Shown here: positions 25,783 through 34,490 of the stretch, piece after piece
Position numbering within the stretch: the first letter of the stretch is position 1
Layout of the letters: every line of letters begins with the position of its first letter
Virus record (IMG/VR): IMGVR_UViG_3300001450_000001
Coordinates: 81,442 to 145,441 of that record
Origin: a virus
Direction: 5' to 3' (one strand)
Length of the DNA stretch: 64,000 nucleotides
The notes under the pieces: generated by a model
Databases searched by the model: none
Seen by the model: the letters and a program-made list of their open reading frames with translations, nothing else
Told to the model about the DNA's origin: nothing
Program-made: the position numbers and the translations under genes

Positions 25783-27552
25783 ATGAAAAATCACGCAGAA
25801 CACTTAGGTTGGGAAATAGATGTAGACTTCCCAAGTTGGGCAAATAATCAAGTATATGTACAAACAATATCCAATGGATATCTGTATAATGGAGAGAAGC
25901 CTAAAGATGCATACTGGAGAGTATGTACAACGGTAGCAAAAAGGTTAGATAGACCTGAGTTGGCAACAAAATTCTTTGACTATATATGGAAAGGTTGGCT
26001 ATGTTTAGCTAGTCCAGTACTAAGTAACACAGGCCTAGAAAGAGGACTGCCAATTAGCTGCTTTGGAATAGATGTAGCAGATAGTATTGTTGATATTGGT
26101 AGAAAGAATCTGGAAATGATGTTGCTAGCAAAACATGGTGGAGGTGTAGGTATAGGAATAAACCAAATAAGACCAGCTGGAGCAAAAATATCAGGTAATG
26201 GAACCAGTGATGGAGTTGTTCCGTTTTGTAAGATATATGACTCTACAATACTTGCAACAAATCAAGGTGCAGTAAGAAGAGGTGCAGCTAGTGTTAATCT
26301 AAATATCGAACATCCAGATTTTGATGATTGGCTAGAAATAAGAGAACCAAAAGGTGATGTAAATAGACAGTCTCTTAATATGCACCAGTGTGCAGTTGTT
26401 GGTGACAAGTTTATGAGAAACCTTGAGGCAGGAGATCCAGAATCTAGAAGAAAGTGGATGAACCTACTTAAGAAGAGAAGACAAACTGGTGAGCCTTATG
26501 TAATGTATAGAGGAAATGTTAATAAACAAAACCCAGAGGCATATAAAAAGAATGCACTAAAGGTGTATATGACAAATATATGTAGTGAAATAGTATTACA
26601 TACAGATGAAAGTCACTCTTTTGTTTGCTGTCTAAGCTCACTGAATCTATCAAAATATGAGGAATGGAAAGATACAGATCTAATCTATACAGCAACTTGG
26701 TTCTTAGATGGTGTCTTGCAAGAGTTTATTGAAAAGGCTAAGCATAGACAAGGATTTGAAAACTCAGTGAGGAGTGCAGAGAAAGGTAGGGCATTAGGGC
26801 TAGGTGTGTTAGGATGGCATACATATCTACAGCAAAAAGGTATCCCTTTTGAAGGTTTGCCTGCACAATTTGAAACAAGAAGAATATTTGGACAAATAAA
26901 GACTGAATCTGATCATGCATCAAGAGATCTTGCAACAAAGTTTGGTGAACCACTATGGTGTGTTGGAACAGGAATGAGAAATACACACCTAAGAGCAGTT
27001 GCACCAACTGTATCAAATTCAAAGTTGGCTGGTGGTGTTAGTTCTGGAATTGAACCAATACCGGCAAATGTATATACAGAACAAAGTGCAAAAGGTACAT
27101 TTATTAGAAAGAATAAAGAATTAGAAAAAGTATTAAGAAAAGCAGGAATAAATAATAAAGAGACTTGGGATAAAATACTTGCAGATGGAGGAAGTGTGCA
27201 AGATATTAAAGAATTGGATAAGTGGTGCTACTTAAATGGAAAGTTAATTTTATGTAGTGACTCAACGGAGTTAGATGATCCAGTTTCGGTTAAAGAGGTT
27301 TATAAAACTTTTAAGGAAATTAACCAATTAGAACTAGTAAGACAGGGTGGTATTAGACAACAATATATTGACCAAGCAGTCTCTCTTAATCTAGCTTTCC
27401 CAAAAGAGGCTACACCAAAGTGGATTAATCAAGTTCACTTGGAAGCCTGGAAGCAAGGTATAAAAACTCTATATTATTTTAGAACAGAAAGTGTTCTTAG
27501 AGGAGATATTGCTGCTAATGCCATGAAGGAGTGTGCTGTCTGTGAGGGATAA
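25783..27552 (+). CDS. nrdA: Ribonucleotide reductase, class I alpha subunit
   Basis: 589 residues, short for the family (about 700-760) because the N-terminal ATP-cone activity domain is absent. Active-site features are present: 'LPISCFGIDVADS' carries the first redox cysteine near 87, 'TNICSEIVL' the radical-site Asn/Cys/Glu, and 'SFVCCLSSLNL' the second redox cysteine. 'CAVCEG' at the end is the C-terminal cysteine pair that is re-reduced. Without the ATP cone, overall activity should escape dATP inhibition, useful for a phage. GAGGAGAGTTATAA precedes the start. Confidence 0.92.
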   Translation: MKNHAEHLGWEIDVDFPSWANNQVYVQTISNGYLYNGEKPKDAYWRVCTTVAKRLDRPELATKFFDYIWKGWLCLASPVLSNTGLERGLPISCFGIDVADSIVDIGRKNLEMMLLAKHGGGVGIGINQIRPAGAKISGNGTSDGVVPFCKIYDSTILATNQGAVRRGAASVNLNIEHPDFDDWLEIREPKGDVNRQSLNMHQCAVVGDKFMRNLEAGDPESRRKWMNLLKKRRQTGEPYVMYRGNVNKQNPEAYKKNALKVYMTNICSEIVLHTDESHSFVCCLSSLNLSKYEEWKDTDLIYTATWFLDGVLQEFIEKAKHRQGFENSVRSAEKGRALGLGVLGWHTYLQQKGIPFEGLPAQFETRRIFGQIKTESDHASRDLATKFGEPLWCVGTGMRNTHLRAVAPTVSNSKLAGGVSSGIEPIPANVYTEQSAKGTFIRKNKELEKVLRKAGINNKETWDKILADGGSVQDIKELDKWCYLNGKLILCSDSTELDDPVSVKEVYKTFKEINQLELVRQGGIRQQYIDQAVSLNLAFPKEATPKWINQVHLEAWKQGIKTLYYFRTESVLRGDIAANAMKECAVCEG

Positions 27553-27557
27553 ACACT

Positions 27558-27764
27558 ATGAAACCAGTAGAAAATCTTAATGATAAGATTAAAGGTTTAC
27601 AAAAAGAAATAAATAAAATACAAAAAGAGTGTACACATAAAATGCAAGAGCTATCATTTTTGGAAGGTAGCAGTAACATAATGTGGGTATGTAAAGATTG
27701 CAAAAAGGAGATAAGGTGGCCATCACAAGAGGATACAATAGATTTTGTTTCGAAAAAGAAATGA
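27558..27764 (+). CDS. Small zinc-ribbon-like protein
   Basis: 68 residues. A helical N-terminus leads to 'CTHKMQEL' and 'WVCKDCKKEIRWP', giving a Cys-X-His...Cys-X2-Cys set that could hold zinc. It lies between nrdA and the cysteine synthase gene and ends in an ATGA overlap with the latter. Possible roles include a redox or regulatory partner; nothing specific can be shown. Confidence 0.65.
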   Translation: MKPVENLNDKIKGLQKEINKIQKECTHKMQELSFLEGSSNIMWVCKDCKKEIRWPSQEDTIDFVSKKK

Positions 27765-28645
27765 GATTAAGCAAAAATGTAGGTAATACACCGCTTATAC
27801 CAATTAGATTTGGAAAGTATACAGTATGGGGCAAATGTGAGTTTATGAACCCAGGAGGTAGTGTTAAAGACAGAATGGCAACATACATATTAAATGATGC
27901 CGAAAATAGAAAGCTAATTAAAAAAGGAGGCACACTAATAGAGGCAACTTCGGGCAATACAGGAATAGCTTTTGCAATGTTAGCAGCAGAAAGGGGCTAT
28001 AAGATGAAAATTGTTATGCCATCTAATATGTCTGAAGAGCGAAAACAAATGCTAAAGTTTTACGGAGCAGACTTAATACAAGTTGATGCCGGAGATTTTG
28101 ATGGAGCAATAGAAACTAGAGATACTTTAGCAGAAACATTTGGATACTTTAATTGCAATCAATTTCATAACCCACTTAATATAGAGGCACACTACAAAAC
28201 AACAGGACCAGAAATACATGATGAATACTATGAACTAACAGATCACTGGCCAGAGGCATTTGTAGTAGGCACAGGAACTGGAGGAACTATAATGGGTGCA
28301 GGAGGATATCTAAAGGAGCAAGTTCCAGGAATAAATATAGTAGCAGTTGAGCCAGAGGAAAGTGCAGTAATGAGCGGAGGAGAACCAGGACTTCATGGCA
28401 TACAAGGAATTGGTGATGGAAGCAAATTTTTAGTAGATCTAAACTTTGTTTCTGATATTGTACCAGTTAAAACTGAATGTGCTAAGGCAGCTGCAAGACA
28501 CTTAGCTCTAAGATATGGACTATTTGTAGGAATAAGTGCAGGTGCTAATGTTAAAGCTGCATTTCAATGGTTAAGAGATAATGATAAAACAAACGCAATT
28601 ACAATACTATGTGACAGAGGTGAAAGATATTTAAGTTGCTTATAA
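27761..28645 (+). CDS. Cysteine synthase (O-acetylserine sulfhydrylase, PLP-dependent)
   Basis: 294 residues from ATG 27761 (ATGA overlap); a longer frame from 27698 adds residues outside the family. The PLP-lysine segment is 'NPGGSVKDR' (30-38, Lys36). The substrate loop is 'TSGNTG' (63-68), the phosphate-binding loop 'GTGTGGT' (170-176), and the end 'ITILCDRGERYLS' is typical of CysK/CysM. The enzyme makes cysteine from O-acetylserine and sulfide. All key residues are intact, so activity is expected. It is an unusual metabolic gene for a phage; it may supply cysteine or relate to the sulfur genes at 41-50 kb. Confidence 0.9.
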   Translation: MRLSKNVGNTPLIPIRFGKYTVWGKCEFMNPGGSVKDRMATYILNDAENRKLIKKGGTLIEATSGNTGIAFAMLAAERGYKMKIVMPSNMSEERKQMLKFYGADLIQVDAGDFDGAIETRDTLAETFGYFNCNQFHNPLNIEAHYKTTGPEIHDEYYELTDHWPEAFVVGTGTGGTIMGAGGYLKEQVPGINIVAVEPEESAVMSGGEPGLHGIQGIGDGSKFLVDLNFVSDIVPVKTECAKAAARHLALRYGLFVGISAGANVKAAFQWLRDNDKTNAITILCDRGERYLSCL

Positions 28646-28654
28646 TTTTTTTTA

Positions 28655-28677
28655 TTCACAAAAATTTGTTATATTAA
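28655..28677 (+). promoter_or_regulatory. TTCACA...TTATATTA promoter-like element
   Basis: TTCACA followed by an A/T run and TTGTTATATTA, ending three to four bases before ATG 28681, with no ribosome binding site. It matches 49564-49585 at 21 of 22 positions. Its downstream half also matches the end of the 67-bp element at 30888. Confidence 0.6.
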
Positions 28678-28680
28678 AGT

Positions 28681-29640
28681 ATGAAAGAAAATAAAATGAA
28701 ACAAGGTTGTATATTAGGTGGAGGTCCGGCAGGTTTAATAGCTGGATACTACTTTCCAGAATATGCTGTTTATGATGAAAATCCACTAGGCCAGTTAAAT
28801 TTACCGTTTATTCCAGGACCTAGATTAATCCAAAAAACAGAAAATTCAGAAAAATTCGTTAGAAGTGTATTAAATGATGCAGGTTTGCATTCATATAGAA
28901 TAAAAACAGTTGTAGCAATTGTTGGGTATGAGGAAGATGGAAAAAGAGACGTAGTCCTACCTCCAGGTTTTAAGAATAAGTATACAAAACTTACTAGAGG
29001 AAAAAGTAAGTCTGAGTCAAGCTACCTATCTGAAGGCAAGAATGAAATACAGCACCTAGAAATAGAAGACATGGGTGAGGATAGCTATAAATTCTTATTT
29101 GAAACACTATTAAAAATAATTGATATTGATAGAGGTCAGCTTAAAAGAGAAAGAATTACAAAGGTAGACTCACACGGATACATATATGCAAAGGATGGTG
29201 CAGGACCTTCAATGTGTAGAAGCTATAATGTTGTTATAAACACACTTAATCTAAAGCTTCTTACTAAGGAATCTCCACTTGGTTCAATATGGGATGGAGA
29301 TGAGCTAGATAAATATGATCTTACAACACTACCAAAATGTTTCTACCAGACAAATAAAGGTGAGCTATCCAAGTTTGACTATATTTATGGTCACACAGAA
29401 GGCTGGTCAAGAAAGACATACTTTAATAATTATATGGTATATGAGTCTGTGGAGCCAATAACTCCACCTTATCCTATAATACATAAATTTGAAGGCTTGC
29501 CATTCCAAATTCAAAATAGTATTAATCTAGATAAGATAGACAAAATATATATGTTAGGTAGATTCGCACAATGGAATCATAAGGTAAAGGCAAATGAGGT
29601 ACTAGATAGAGTTCTAGGATGGACAAAGGAATTAAGATGA
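28681..29640 (+). CDS. FAD/NAD(P)-dependent oxidoreductase-like protein
   Basis: 319 residues. The N-terminus 'GCILGGGPAGLIAGYYF' is a dinucleotide-binding Rossmann motif (GxGxxG type) of FAD-dependent oxidoreductases, and 'YMLGRFAQWNHKVKANEVLD' at the C-terminus fits the second FAD-contacting segment. The overall pattern is reminiscent of UDP-galactopyranose mutase or NAD(P)-binding amine-oxidase-type proteins, but the substrate cannot be told. It starts with a leaderless-type promoter and overlaps the next gene (ATGA). ATG 28681 is chosen over an internal ATG at 28696 because of promoter spacing. Confidence 0.7.
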   Translation: MKENKMKQGCILGGGPAGLIAGYYFPEYAVYDENPLGQLNLPFIPGPRLIQKTENSEKFVRSVLNDAGLHSYRIKTVVAIVGYEEDGKRDVVLPPGFKNKYTKLTRGKSKSESSYLSEGKNEIQHLEIEDMGEDSYKFLFETLLKIIDIDRGQLKRERITKVDSHGYIYAKDGAGPSMCRSYNVVINTLNLKLLTKESPLGSIWDGDELDKYDLTTLPKCFYQTNKGELSKFDYIYGHTEGWSRKTYFNNYMVYESVEPITPPYPIIHKFEGLPFQIQNSINLDKIDKIYMLGRFAQWNHKVKANEVLDRVLGWTKELR

Positions 29641-30569
29641 AAGATAAATTAAAAGAAATTTTCGAATTACAAAAGAGCTTTACAGAGAAGTTCTTTAAAG
29701 ATAAACACAATCTTACAATAGATGATGTCGTTAATGATAAGGAATTAAAGATAAAATGGAATAAAGAATATGTTCTAGCATTATCTAAGGAAGTATATGA
29801 AGTACTAGATGAAATAGATTGGAAGATGCACACATCAAAAAAGACTGAAGATGTAAATGATAATGTATTAGAGGAATGTGTTGATGTATTAAAATATCTA
29901 TTTGGAATAATTCAACTTAATGGCTTTAGTGTAGATGACTTATATGAAAAGTTTATGGACAAATCAAGAGTTGTAGAGGCTAAATTTAACCAAGAAAAGG
30001 TAATGAAAAAGATTAAGGCATCTGATAAAAAGATTGCTTTTATAGATATAGATGGTGTACTTGCAGATTGGCCAGGTGGATTCTTAAAGTGGTCTGGCTA
30101 TGAAAGTCTAAGTCAATTCAAATCAGAAGTTGATAAAAAAGAACAATATAGAATAAAATCTGAATATAGAACATGTGGTGTAAAAGCAACATTAGATGTG
30201 CTAGATGGTGCAAAGCAGTTTATGAAAGACGCATGCAAGAAATATAGTGTTGTACTTCTTACCGCAAGGCCATATAAAAAGTATTTTAGAATATATTCAG
30301 ACACAATTAAGTGGCTTAAGGACAATGGTATATGCTATGATGCAATTGTGTTTGATGAAGAGAAGGAAAAGTATATTATAAATAACTTTGACCCCGAACA
30401 GGTTGCATTTTGTATAGATGATGATATAAATAATGCAAATAAATTAAATGATAGTGGATTTGAAGTATACTTAAAGCCAAACTTTGGCTTATATACAGAA
30501 GAGACACTAGATAGAAAACTAAATAAAGGTATAAAACATGAAAGTAAAATTAACAACCTGCTTCTATGA
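29637..30569 (+). CDS. dUTPase/MazG-like NTPase fused to HAD phosphatase
   Basis: 310 residues from ATG 29637 (ATGA overlap). Residues 1-120 are all-helical with 'LSKEVYEVLDEIDWK' (ExxE) and 'EECVDVLKYL' (ExxD), the metal-binding pairs of dimeric dUTPase/MazG-type pyrophosphatases. Residues 133-300 are a HAD domain: 'FIDIDGVLADWPGG' with the nucleophile Asp137, 'VLLTARPYKKYF' and a late 'FCIDDDINNA'. Related HAD enzymes include 5'-deoxynucleotidases. One polypeptide could hydrolyse dUTP to dUMP and act on a nucleotide monophosphate. The second substrate is uncertain. Confidence 0.8.
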   Translation: MKDKLKEIFELQKSFTEKFFKDKHNLTIDDVVNDKELKIKWNKEYVLALSKEVYEVLDEIDWKMHTSKKTEDVNDNVLEECVDVLKYLFGIIQLNGFSVDDLYEKFMDKSRVVEAKFNQEKVMKKIKASDKKIAFIDIDGVLADWPGGFLKWSGYESLSQFKSEVDKKEQYRIKSEYRTCGVKATLDVLDGAKQFMKDACKKYSVVLLTARPYKKYFRIYSDTIKWLKDNGICYDAIVFDEEKEKYIINNFDPEQVAFCIDDDINNANKLNDSGFEVYLKPNFGLYTEETLDRKLNKGIKHESKINNLLL

Positions 30570-30888
30570 AAATCCAGCTGCAAAGGCTGAGATTAAATTT
30601 TGGGAATCACAAGTAGAGAGTAATATAGATTCAAGATTATATATAGATGACTTTTGGAGCTATATACTAAATAGAGAAGACGGCACAAAAGAGTTCATGT
30701 TTTGCTTTCCCACTAATCTCATACAGTATCATGATATAAAAGGTTTGCAAAATTTAATAGATAACTATCTTTCAACACACCTCCCAAATGATAAGCTAGA
30801 AAGTGTGCACTATAAGACACTAACGTTTGGCAGACTGGAAAAAGAATACCTTAAGTTTTACGGAAAGTGGATGAACCATTGCATGTAA
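30538..30888 (+). CDS. Hypothetical protein
   Basis: 116 residues, overlapping the end of the dUTPase-HAD gene by 32 bases, which is more than the usual four here. It has a 'GRLEKEYLKFYGKWMNHC' C-terminus and 'LIQYHDIKGLQNLIDNYL' in the middle. No family recognised. It is the last gene before the second 67-bp promoter element. Codon use looks like that of its neighbours. Confidence 0.6.
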   Translation: MKVKLTTCFYENPAAKAEIKFWESQVESNIDSRLYIDDFWSYILNREDGTKEFMFCFPTNLIQYHDIKGLQNLIDNYLSTHLPNDKLESVHYKTLTFGRLEKEYLKFYGKWMNHCM

Positions 30889-30954
30889 TTGTTAATAACT
30901 TTCAAAAATAATACGTAAAAAGTTTTTTTACTTCAATAAAAATTGTTATATTAG
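30888..30954 (+). promoter_or_regulatory. 67-bp conserved promoter element, copy 2
   Basis: Begins ATTGTTAATAACTTT, carries TACGT and a T-run, and ends TTGTTATATTAG four bases before ATG 30959. It aligns gap-free with copies at 18657 and 40301. It drives, by position, the DnaE-type polymerase genes, apparently from a leaderless mRNA. Confidence 0.7.
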
Positions 30955-30958
30955 TACT

Positions 30959-32242
30959 ATGATAAAACCCAGGAAAGATGTTAAGAATGGCTTCGTACAA
31001 ATACATTGCCATAGTGAATTTTCAACCAGAGATGCACTTTCAAAGTTGCAGGAACTTATTGACTTCGGCAAGGAGAACAATTTAAGTCACTTAGCAATTA
31101 CTGATCACGGTGTGATCTCATCCTGGGCCAGGTTATGGAAGTATGCTAGACAAGAGGGTATTACTCCTGTGTTTGGTTGTGAACTATATGTTAACAATCA
31201 CAGATTTATGTCTGAGGGTGATAGGCAGATAGATGAAAACAAACAAAAATACAGAAAGTATTTTCACCTTCTTGTCTTAGCATATAATAATAAAGGAATA
31301 AAAAATCTAATTAGAATTAATAATGATGCCCACATGAATGGCTTCTATTCTAAACCAAGAACAGATTTTGAAATGCTTAGTAAATATGGTGAGGGTCTTG
31401 TAATCACTTCTGCATGTCTAGGTGGTGAAATACCGTTTCATTTAATGAATGGTGACTACGAACAGGCCAAAAGTGTGGCCAAAAGATATAAGGACAGATT
31501 TGGCGACAAATACTTTATAGAACTACAAGTACATCAGATGCAAGAACAAATTGATTGTAATAAACAACTTGTTCAGATTGCAAAAGAACTTGATATAGAA
31601 ACAGTTGTGACCAATGACGCTCACTATATTCGCTATGATGATCAGGAAGTTCATGACATGCTAATAACAATTAGAGATAGATCTAATAAGGATGGTATTA
31701 CTGATTGTGAAAACTTAAAAGGTTATCATGCCAGAGAACTTTATTATAAAAACTATGACGAAATGCATGCATCTTGGAAAAAGCACCACTGCAATGAGTG
31801 GTTTACTGAAGATGTATTTATTGAATCGGCAAATAACTGTCACAAAATACTTGACCTTGTTCAAGACACAAACTTTGATGCCGATGTAAAGCTTCCAAAA
31901 TTATATGATGATGAACAAGTCATATTTCAAGAAAAGATAAAACATGGACTTAAGTACAGATTTGGCAATGATATATCAGATGAGGTAAAAGATAGGATAA
32001 GATATGAATATTCAGTATTACGTAAAATGAATTACATTGGATACTTTCTTATACTTGAGGACATAATACAATATTGTAATAAAGAAAAGATATATATTGG
32101 ACCTGGTAGAGGTTCAGTTGCAGGAAGCCTAATTGCATTTGTGCTAGGCTTAACAGAAGTCAATCCACTAGATTGGGGTTTAATCTTTGAGAGGTTCTTA
32201 GACCTAGGTAGAGATAAAGCTTCATTCCCAAAAATGATATAA
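30959..32242 (+). CDS. DNA polymerase III alpha, N-terminal half (PHP and palm start)
   Basis: 427 residues. The N-terminal PHP domain has 'VQIHCHSEFSTRDAL', 'HLAITDHGVISSW' and 'VFGCELYV', with intact His/Asp metal ligands. The palm begins with 'IYIGPGRGSVAGSLIAFVLG' and 'GLIFERFLDLGR'. The gene stops at 'KASFPKMI', just before the motif that supplies the catalytic aspartates in DnaE. The second half follows one base after the stop in another frame. Together they are about the length of a full DnaE (1175 residues). Expressed from the 67-bp promoter. Confidence 0.9.
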   Translation: MIKPRKDVKNGFVQIHCHSEFSTRDALSKLQELIDFGKENNLSHLAITDHGVISSWARLWKYARQEGITPVFGCELYVNNHRFMSEGDRQIDENKQKYRKYFHLLVLAYNNKGIKNLIRINNDAHMNGFYSKPRTDFEMLSKYGEGLVITSACLGGEIPFHLMNGDYEQAKSVAKRYKDRFGDKYFIELQVHQMQEQIDCNKQLVQIAKELDIETVVTNDAHYIRYDDQEVHDMLITIRDRSNKDGITDCENLKGYHARELYYKNYDEMHASWKKHHCNEWFTEDVFIESANNCHKILDLVQDTNFDADVKLPKLYDDEQVIFQEKIKHGLKYRFGNDISDEVKDRIRYEYSVLRKMNYIGYFLILEDIIQYCNKEKIYIGPGRGSVAGSLIAFVLGLTEVNPLDWGLIFERFLDLGRDKASFPKMI

Positions 32243-32243
32243 T

Positions 32244-34490
32244 ATGAGTAAGATACTAATTGGAGATAAAATATTTACGAATGCATCAAAGGTCCTTAGG
32301 GAAAGAGGTCTTGATGAGCATATTGCTTGGCTACAACAAGAGTGTGATGCAATCGATTTTTACCAGGCACGATATCCAGACCAGTACAAGCAGATTCAGG
32401 CGTTTATAACCGAAAATAAAGGCAAGAAATTGCCAGGTAATAAACAAAATAGTCTGTTGTACTGGCTGTTGGATATTTATGAGGAAAACCCCATTGAAAC
32501 AAATAAAAAGCCAGAGATTATAACTGATGGTGATGTCGATCTTGTTGATATTGATCAAGATGTATGTAGGCATGGAAGGCAAAAGGTCATTAATTACATC
32601 TATGAAAGGTTTGGTAGAGAAAAGGTAAAACAAATTGGTGTATATCAGCTTGCAAAAACAAGGGCAATTATACAAGATGTTGCTGGTGCATTAGGTGTCC
32701 CTGCAAAGGATACATTCGGTATGACAAAGACTATCATGGCTGGTGAGTCAACTGAAAAGAAAACATTTGATGAACTTGCTAATGACTTTGACAAACTAAA
32801 ACAATACTTTACAAAATACCCCAAGGTTAAATTCTATGCAGAAAAGATTAGAGGTATGCTTAGGAATTACGGAACACATCCAGCTGGTGTTATTATATCA
32901 TCTGAAAACTTAGATGAAAATATTGCACTAAATAAAATTGGTGATGGTATATCATCAGCATGGGAGGAAGGTACTGGAACTTACGGCCTTAAGCATATGG
33001 GATATGTAAAGTTTGATATACTTGGCCTTAAAAATGTATCAATAGTAGGTGCAACTATGGACCTTGTTAATAAAAGGCATGGACTTAATCTAAAACTAGG
33101 TGACATTCCACTAGATGATGAATATACATTTAAGAAAATATTCCACACATCAGATACTGATACAATATTTCAATTTGAATCAGGCACAGCAAAAGGTATC
33201 TTAAAAGATGTTAAGGCAGACTCAGTTGCTGAACTATCAGCAGTTTCTGCACTATTAAGACCTGGCCCACTTATGGAAGGTATGCCAACTGAGTATGCCA
33301 AACGTAAACATTCAGGTGAGTACGAAAGGTGGCCAGAACCACTTAACACAGTCCTAGAAGAAACATATGGAATTATTACCTATCAAGAACAAATTATGAA
33401 ACTGGCACTTATTGCAGGGTTTACAGATTCAGAATCAAATAAGTTTAGAAAGGTATTAGTTAAGTACCGTGACTGGGAATCAATGGAGCAAAGGCAAAAG
33501 AATATTGGTCTATACAAGGAAAAGTTTATCAAAGGCTTATCAGTTCATATCAAGGAATCAGATGCAATGGATCTATTTGAAAAGTGTGCTGCATTTGCAG
33601 CCTATGGCTTTAATCAAGCCCATTCTGTATCTTATTCATTAATATCTTATTGGGGTGGATACTTTAAGGCAAATTACCCAATTGAATATATGAAGGTTAT
33701 GCTTGACAACTCTGAACCAGGAACTGATATGATGAAGCACATTAATGTTGCAAAGAAACTAGGCTTTAAAGTTGAACGTGCAAATATAAATGCATCTCAA
33801 AAAGGATTTACAATAGTTGATAAAAGTATACTATTTGGCTTTGATGCAATTAAGACTGTTTCACCTAGTGATGTGGAGCTAATACTAAATCACGCACCAT
33901 ATAATAGCTTCCAGGACTTCTTGGACAGATCTGAAATTAAAAATAAGTCAAAGGTTGAAAACTTAATATTTGCAGGTGCATTTGATTCATGGGATGAGGA
34001 GGTGGATACTTATAATCAATTTCATAAAGGTAGGCTACCAAAGAAAAAGCAACCTGACTATGAAGATAAAAAGTTTAACTTTACAGAGTTAAAAGAACTT
34101 GAATATGGTGCAATGTCTACTAATGTAAAGTATCTTATAAATGACACTATTAAAGAGATGGTACAAATACTTACAGAAAGAGACTTTAAGTTTCAAAATA
34201 CAATGCTACCAAGTGAAGTAAGGATGAAACTTGGTGACAAGATGGGTTGTTATATTATAGGTATAGTAGATAAATATATTGCAAAAAGAAGTAAGTCTTC
34301 TGGTAAGCCTATGGGTATTGCAACACTAAAAGATGACAATGGCTCAATAGACTTCTTTATATGGCAGAATAAGATGAAAGGTTTTGAGGAAATAGAACCT
34401 GGTGAATTGGTGCTAATATCTCTTGGTAGATTTAAAGATAGTGAGACAATGTTCTTAAATAAAATTTATGAAAGGTTTAATGATGAATAA
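32244..34490 (+). CDS. DNA polymerase III alpha, C-terminal half (catalytic Asp, fingers, OB)
   Basis: 748 residues. The first 95 residues match no DnaE segment I know. 'VDIDQDVCRHGRQKVINYIY' (101-120) then restores the catalytic Asp motif (D102, D104) and the conserved finger entry. Later segments 'VSALLRPGPLMEGMPTEYAK', 'FNQAHSVSYSLISYWGGYFK' and the helix-hairpin-helix 'FQDFLDRSEIKNKSKVENLI' are typical DnaE. An OB-fold ('YIIGIVDKYIAKRSKSSG', 'GIATLKDDNGSIDFFIW') ends the protein. Coupling to the first half suggests the two assemble into one polymerase. Confidence 0.9.
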   Translation: MSKILIGDKIFTNASKVLRERGLDEHIAWLQQECDAIDFYQARYPDQYKQIQAFITENKGKKLPGNKQNSLLYWLLDIYEENPIETNKKPEIITDGDVDLVDIDQDVCRHGRQKVINYIYERFGREKVKQIGVYQLAKTRAIIQDVAGALGVPAKDTFGMTKTIMAGESTEKKTFDELANDFDKLKQYFTKYPKVKFYAEKIRGMLRNYGTHPAGVIISSENLDENIALNKIGDGISSAWEEGTGTYGLKHMGYVKFDILGLKNVSIVGATMDLVNKRHGLNLKLGDIPLDDEYTFKKIFHTSDTDTIFQFESGTAKGILKDVKADSVAELSAVSALLRPGPLMEGMPTEYAKRKHSGEYERWPEPLNTVLEETYGIITYQEQIMKLALIAGFTDSESNKFRKVLVKYRDWESMEQRQKNIGLYKEKFIKGLSVHIKESDAMDLFEKCAAFAAYGFNQAHSVSYSLISYWGGYFKANYPIEYMKVMLDNSEPGTDMMKHINVAKKLGFKVERANINASQKGFTIVDKSILFGFDAIKTVSPSDVELILNHAPYNSFQDFLDRSEIKNKSKVENLIFAGAFDSWDEEVDTYNQFHKGRLPKKKQPDYEDKKFNFTELKELEYGAMSTNVKYLINDTIKEMVQILTERDFKFQNTMLPSEVRMKLGDKMGCYIIGIVDKYIAKRSKSSGKPMGIATLKDDNGSIDFFIWQNKMKGFEEIEPGELVLISLGRFKDSETMFLNKIYERFNDE

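Noticed and set aside
27698-27760. Upstream start for cysteine synthase at 27698
   Set aside because: The extra residues overlap the zinc-ribbon gene and do not match CysK; ATG 27761 forms the ATGA overlap typical of this genome.
30959-34490. Split intein in the two-gene DnaE, as in cyanobacteria
   Set aside because: No intein start residue with splicing blocks follows the first half, and the second half begins with 95 residues lacking the His-Asn and Cys/Ser/Thr+1 junction. The halves also meet at a different site.
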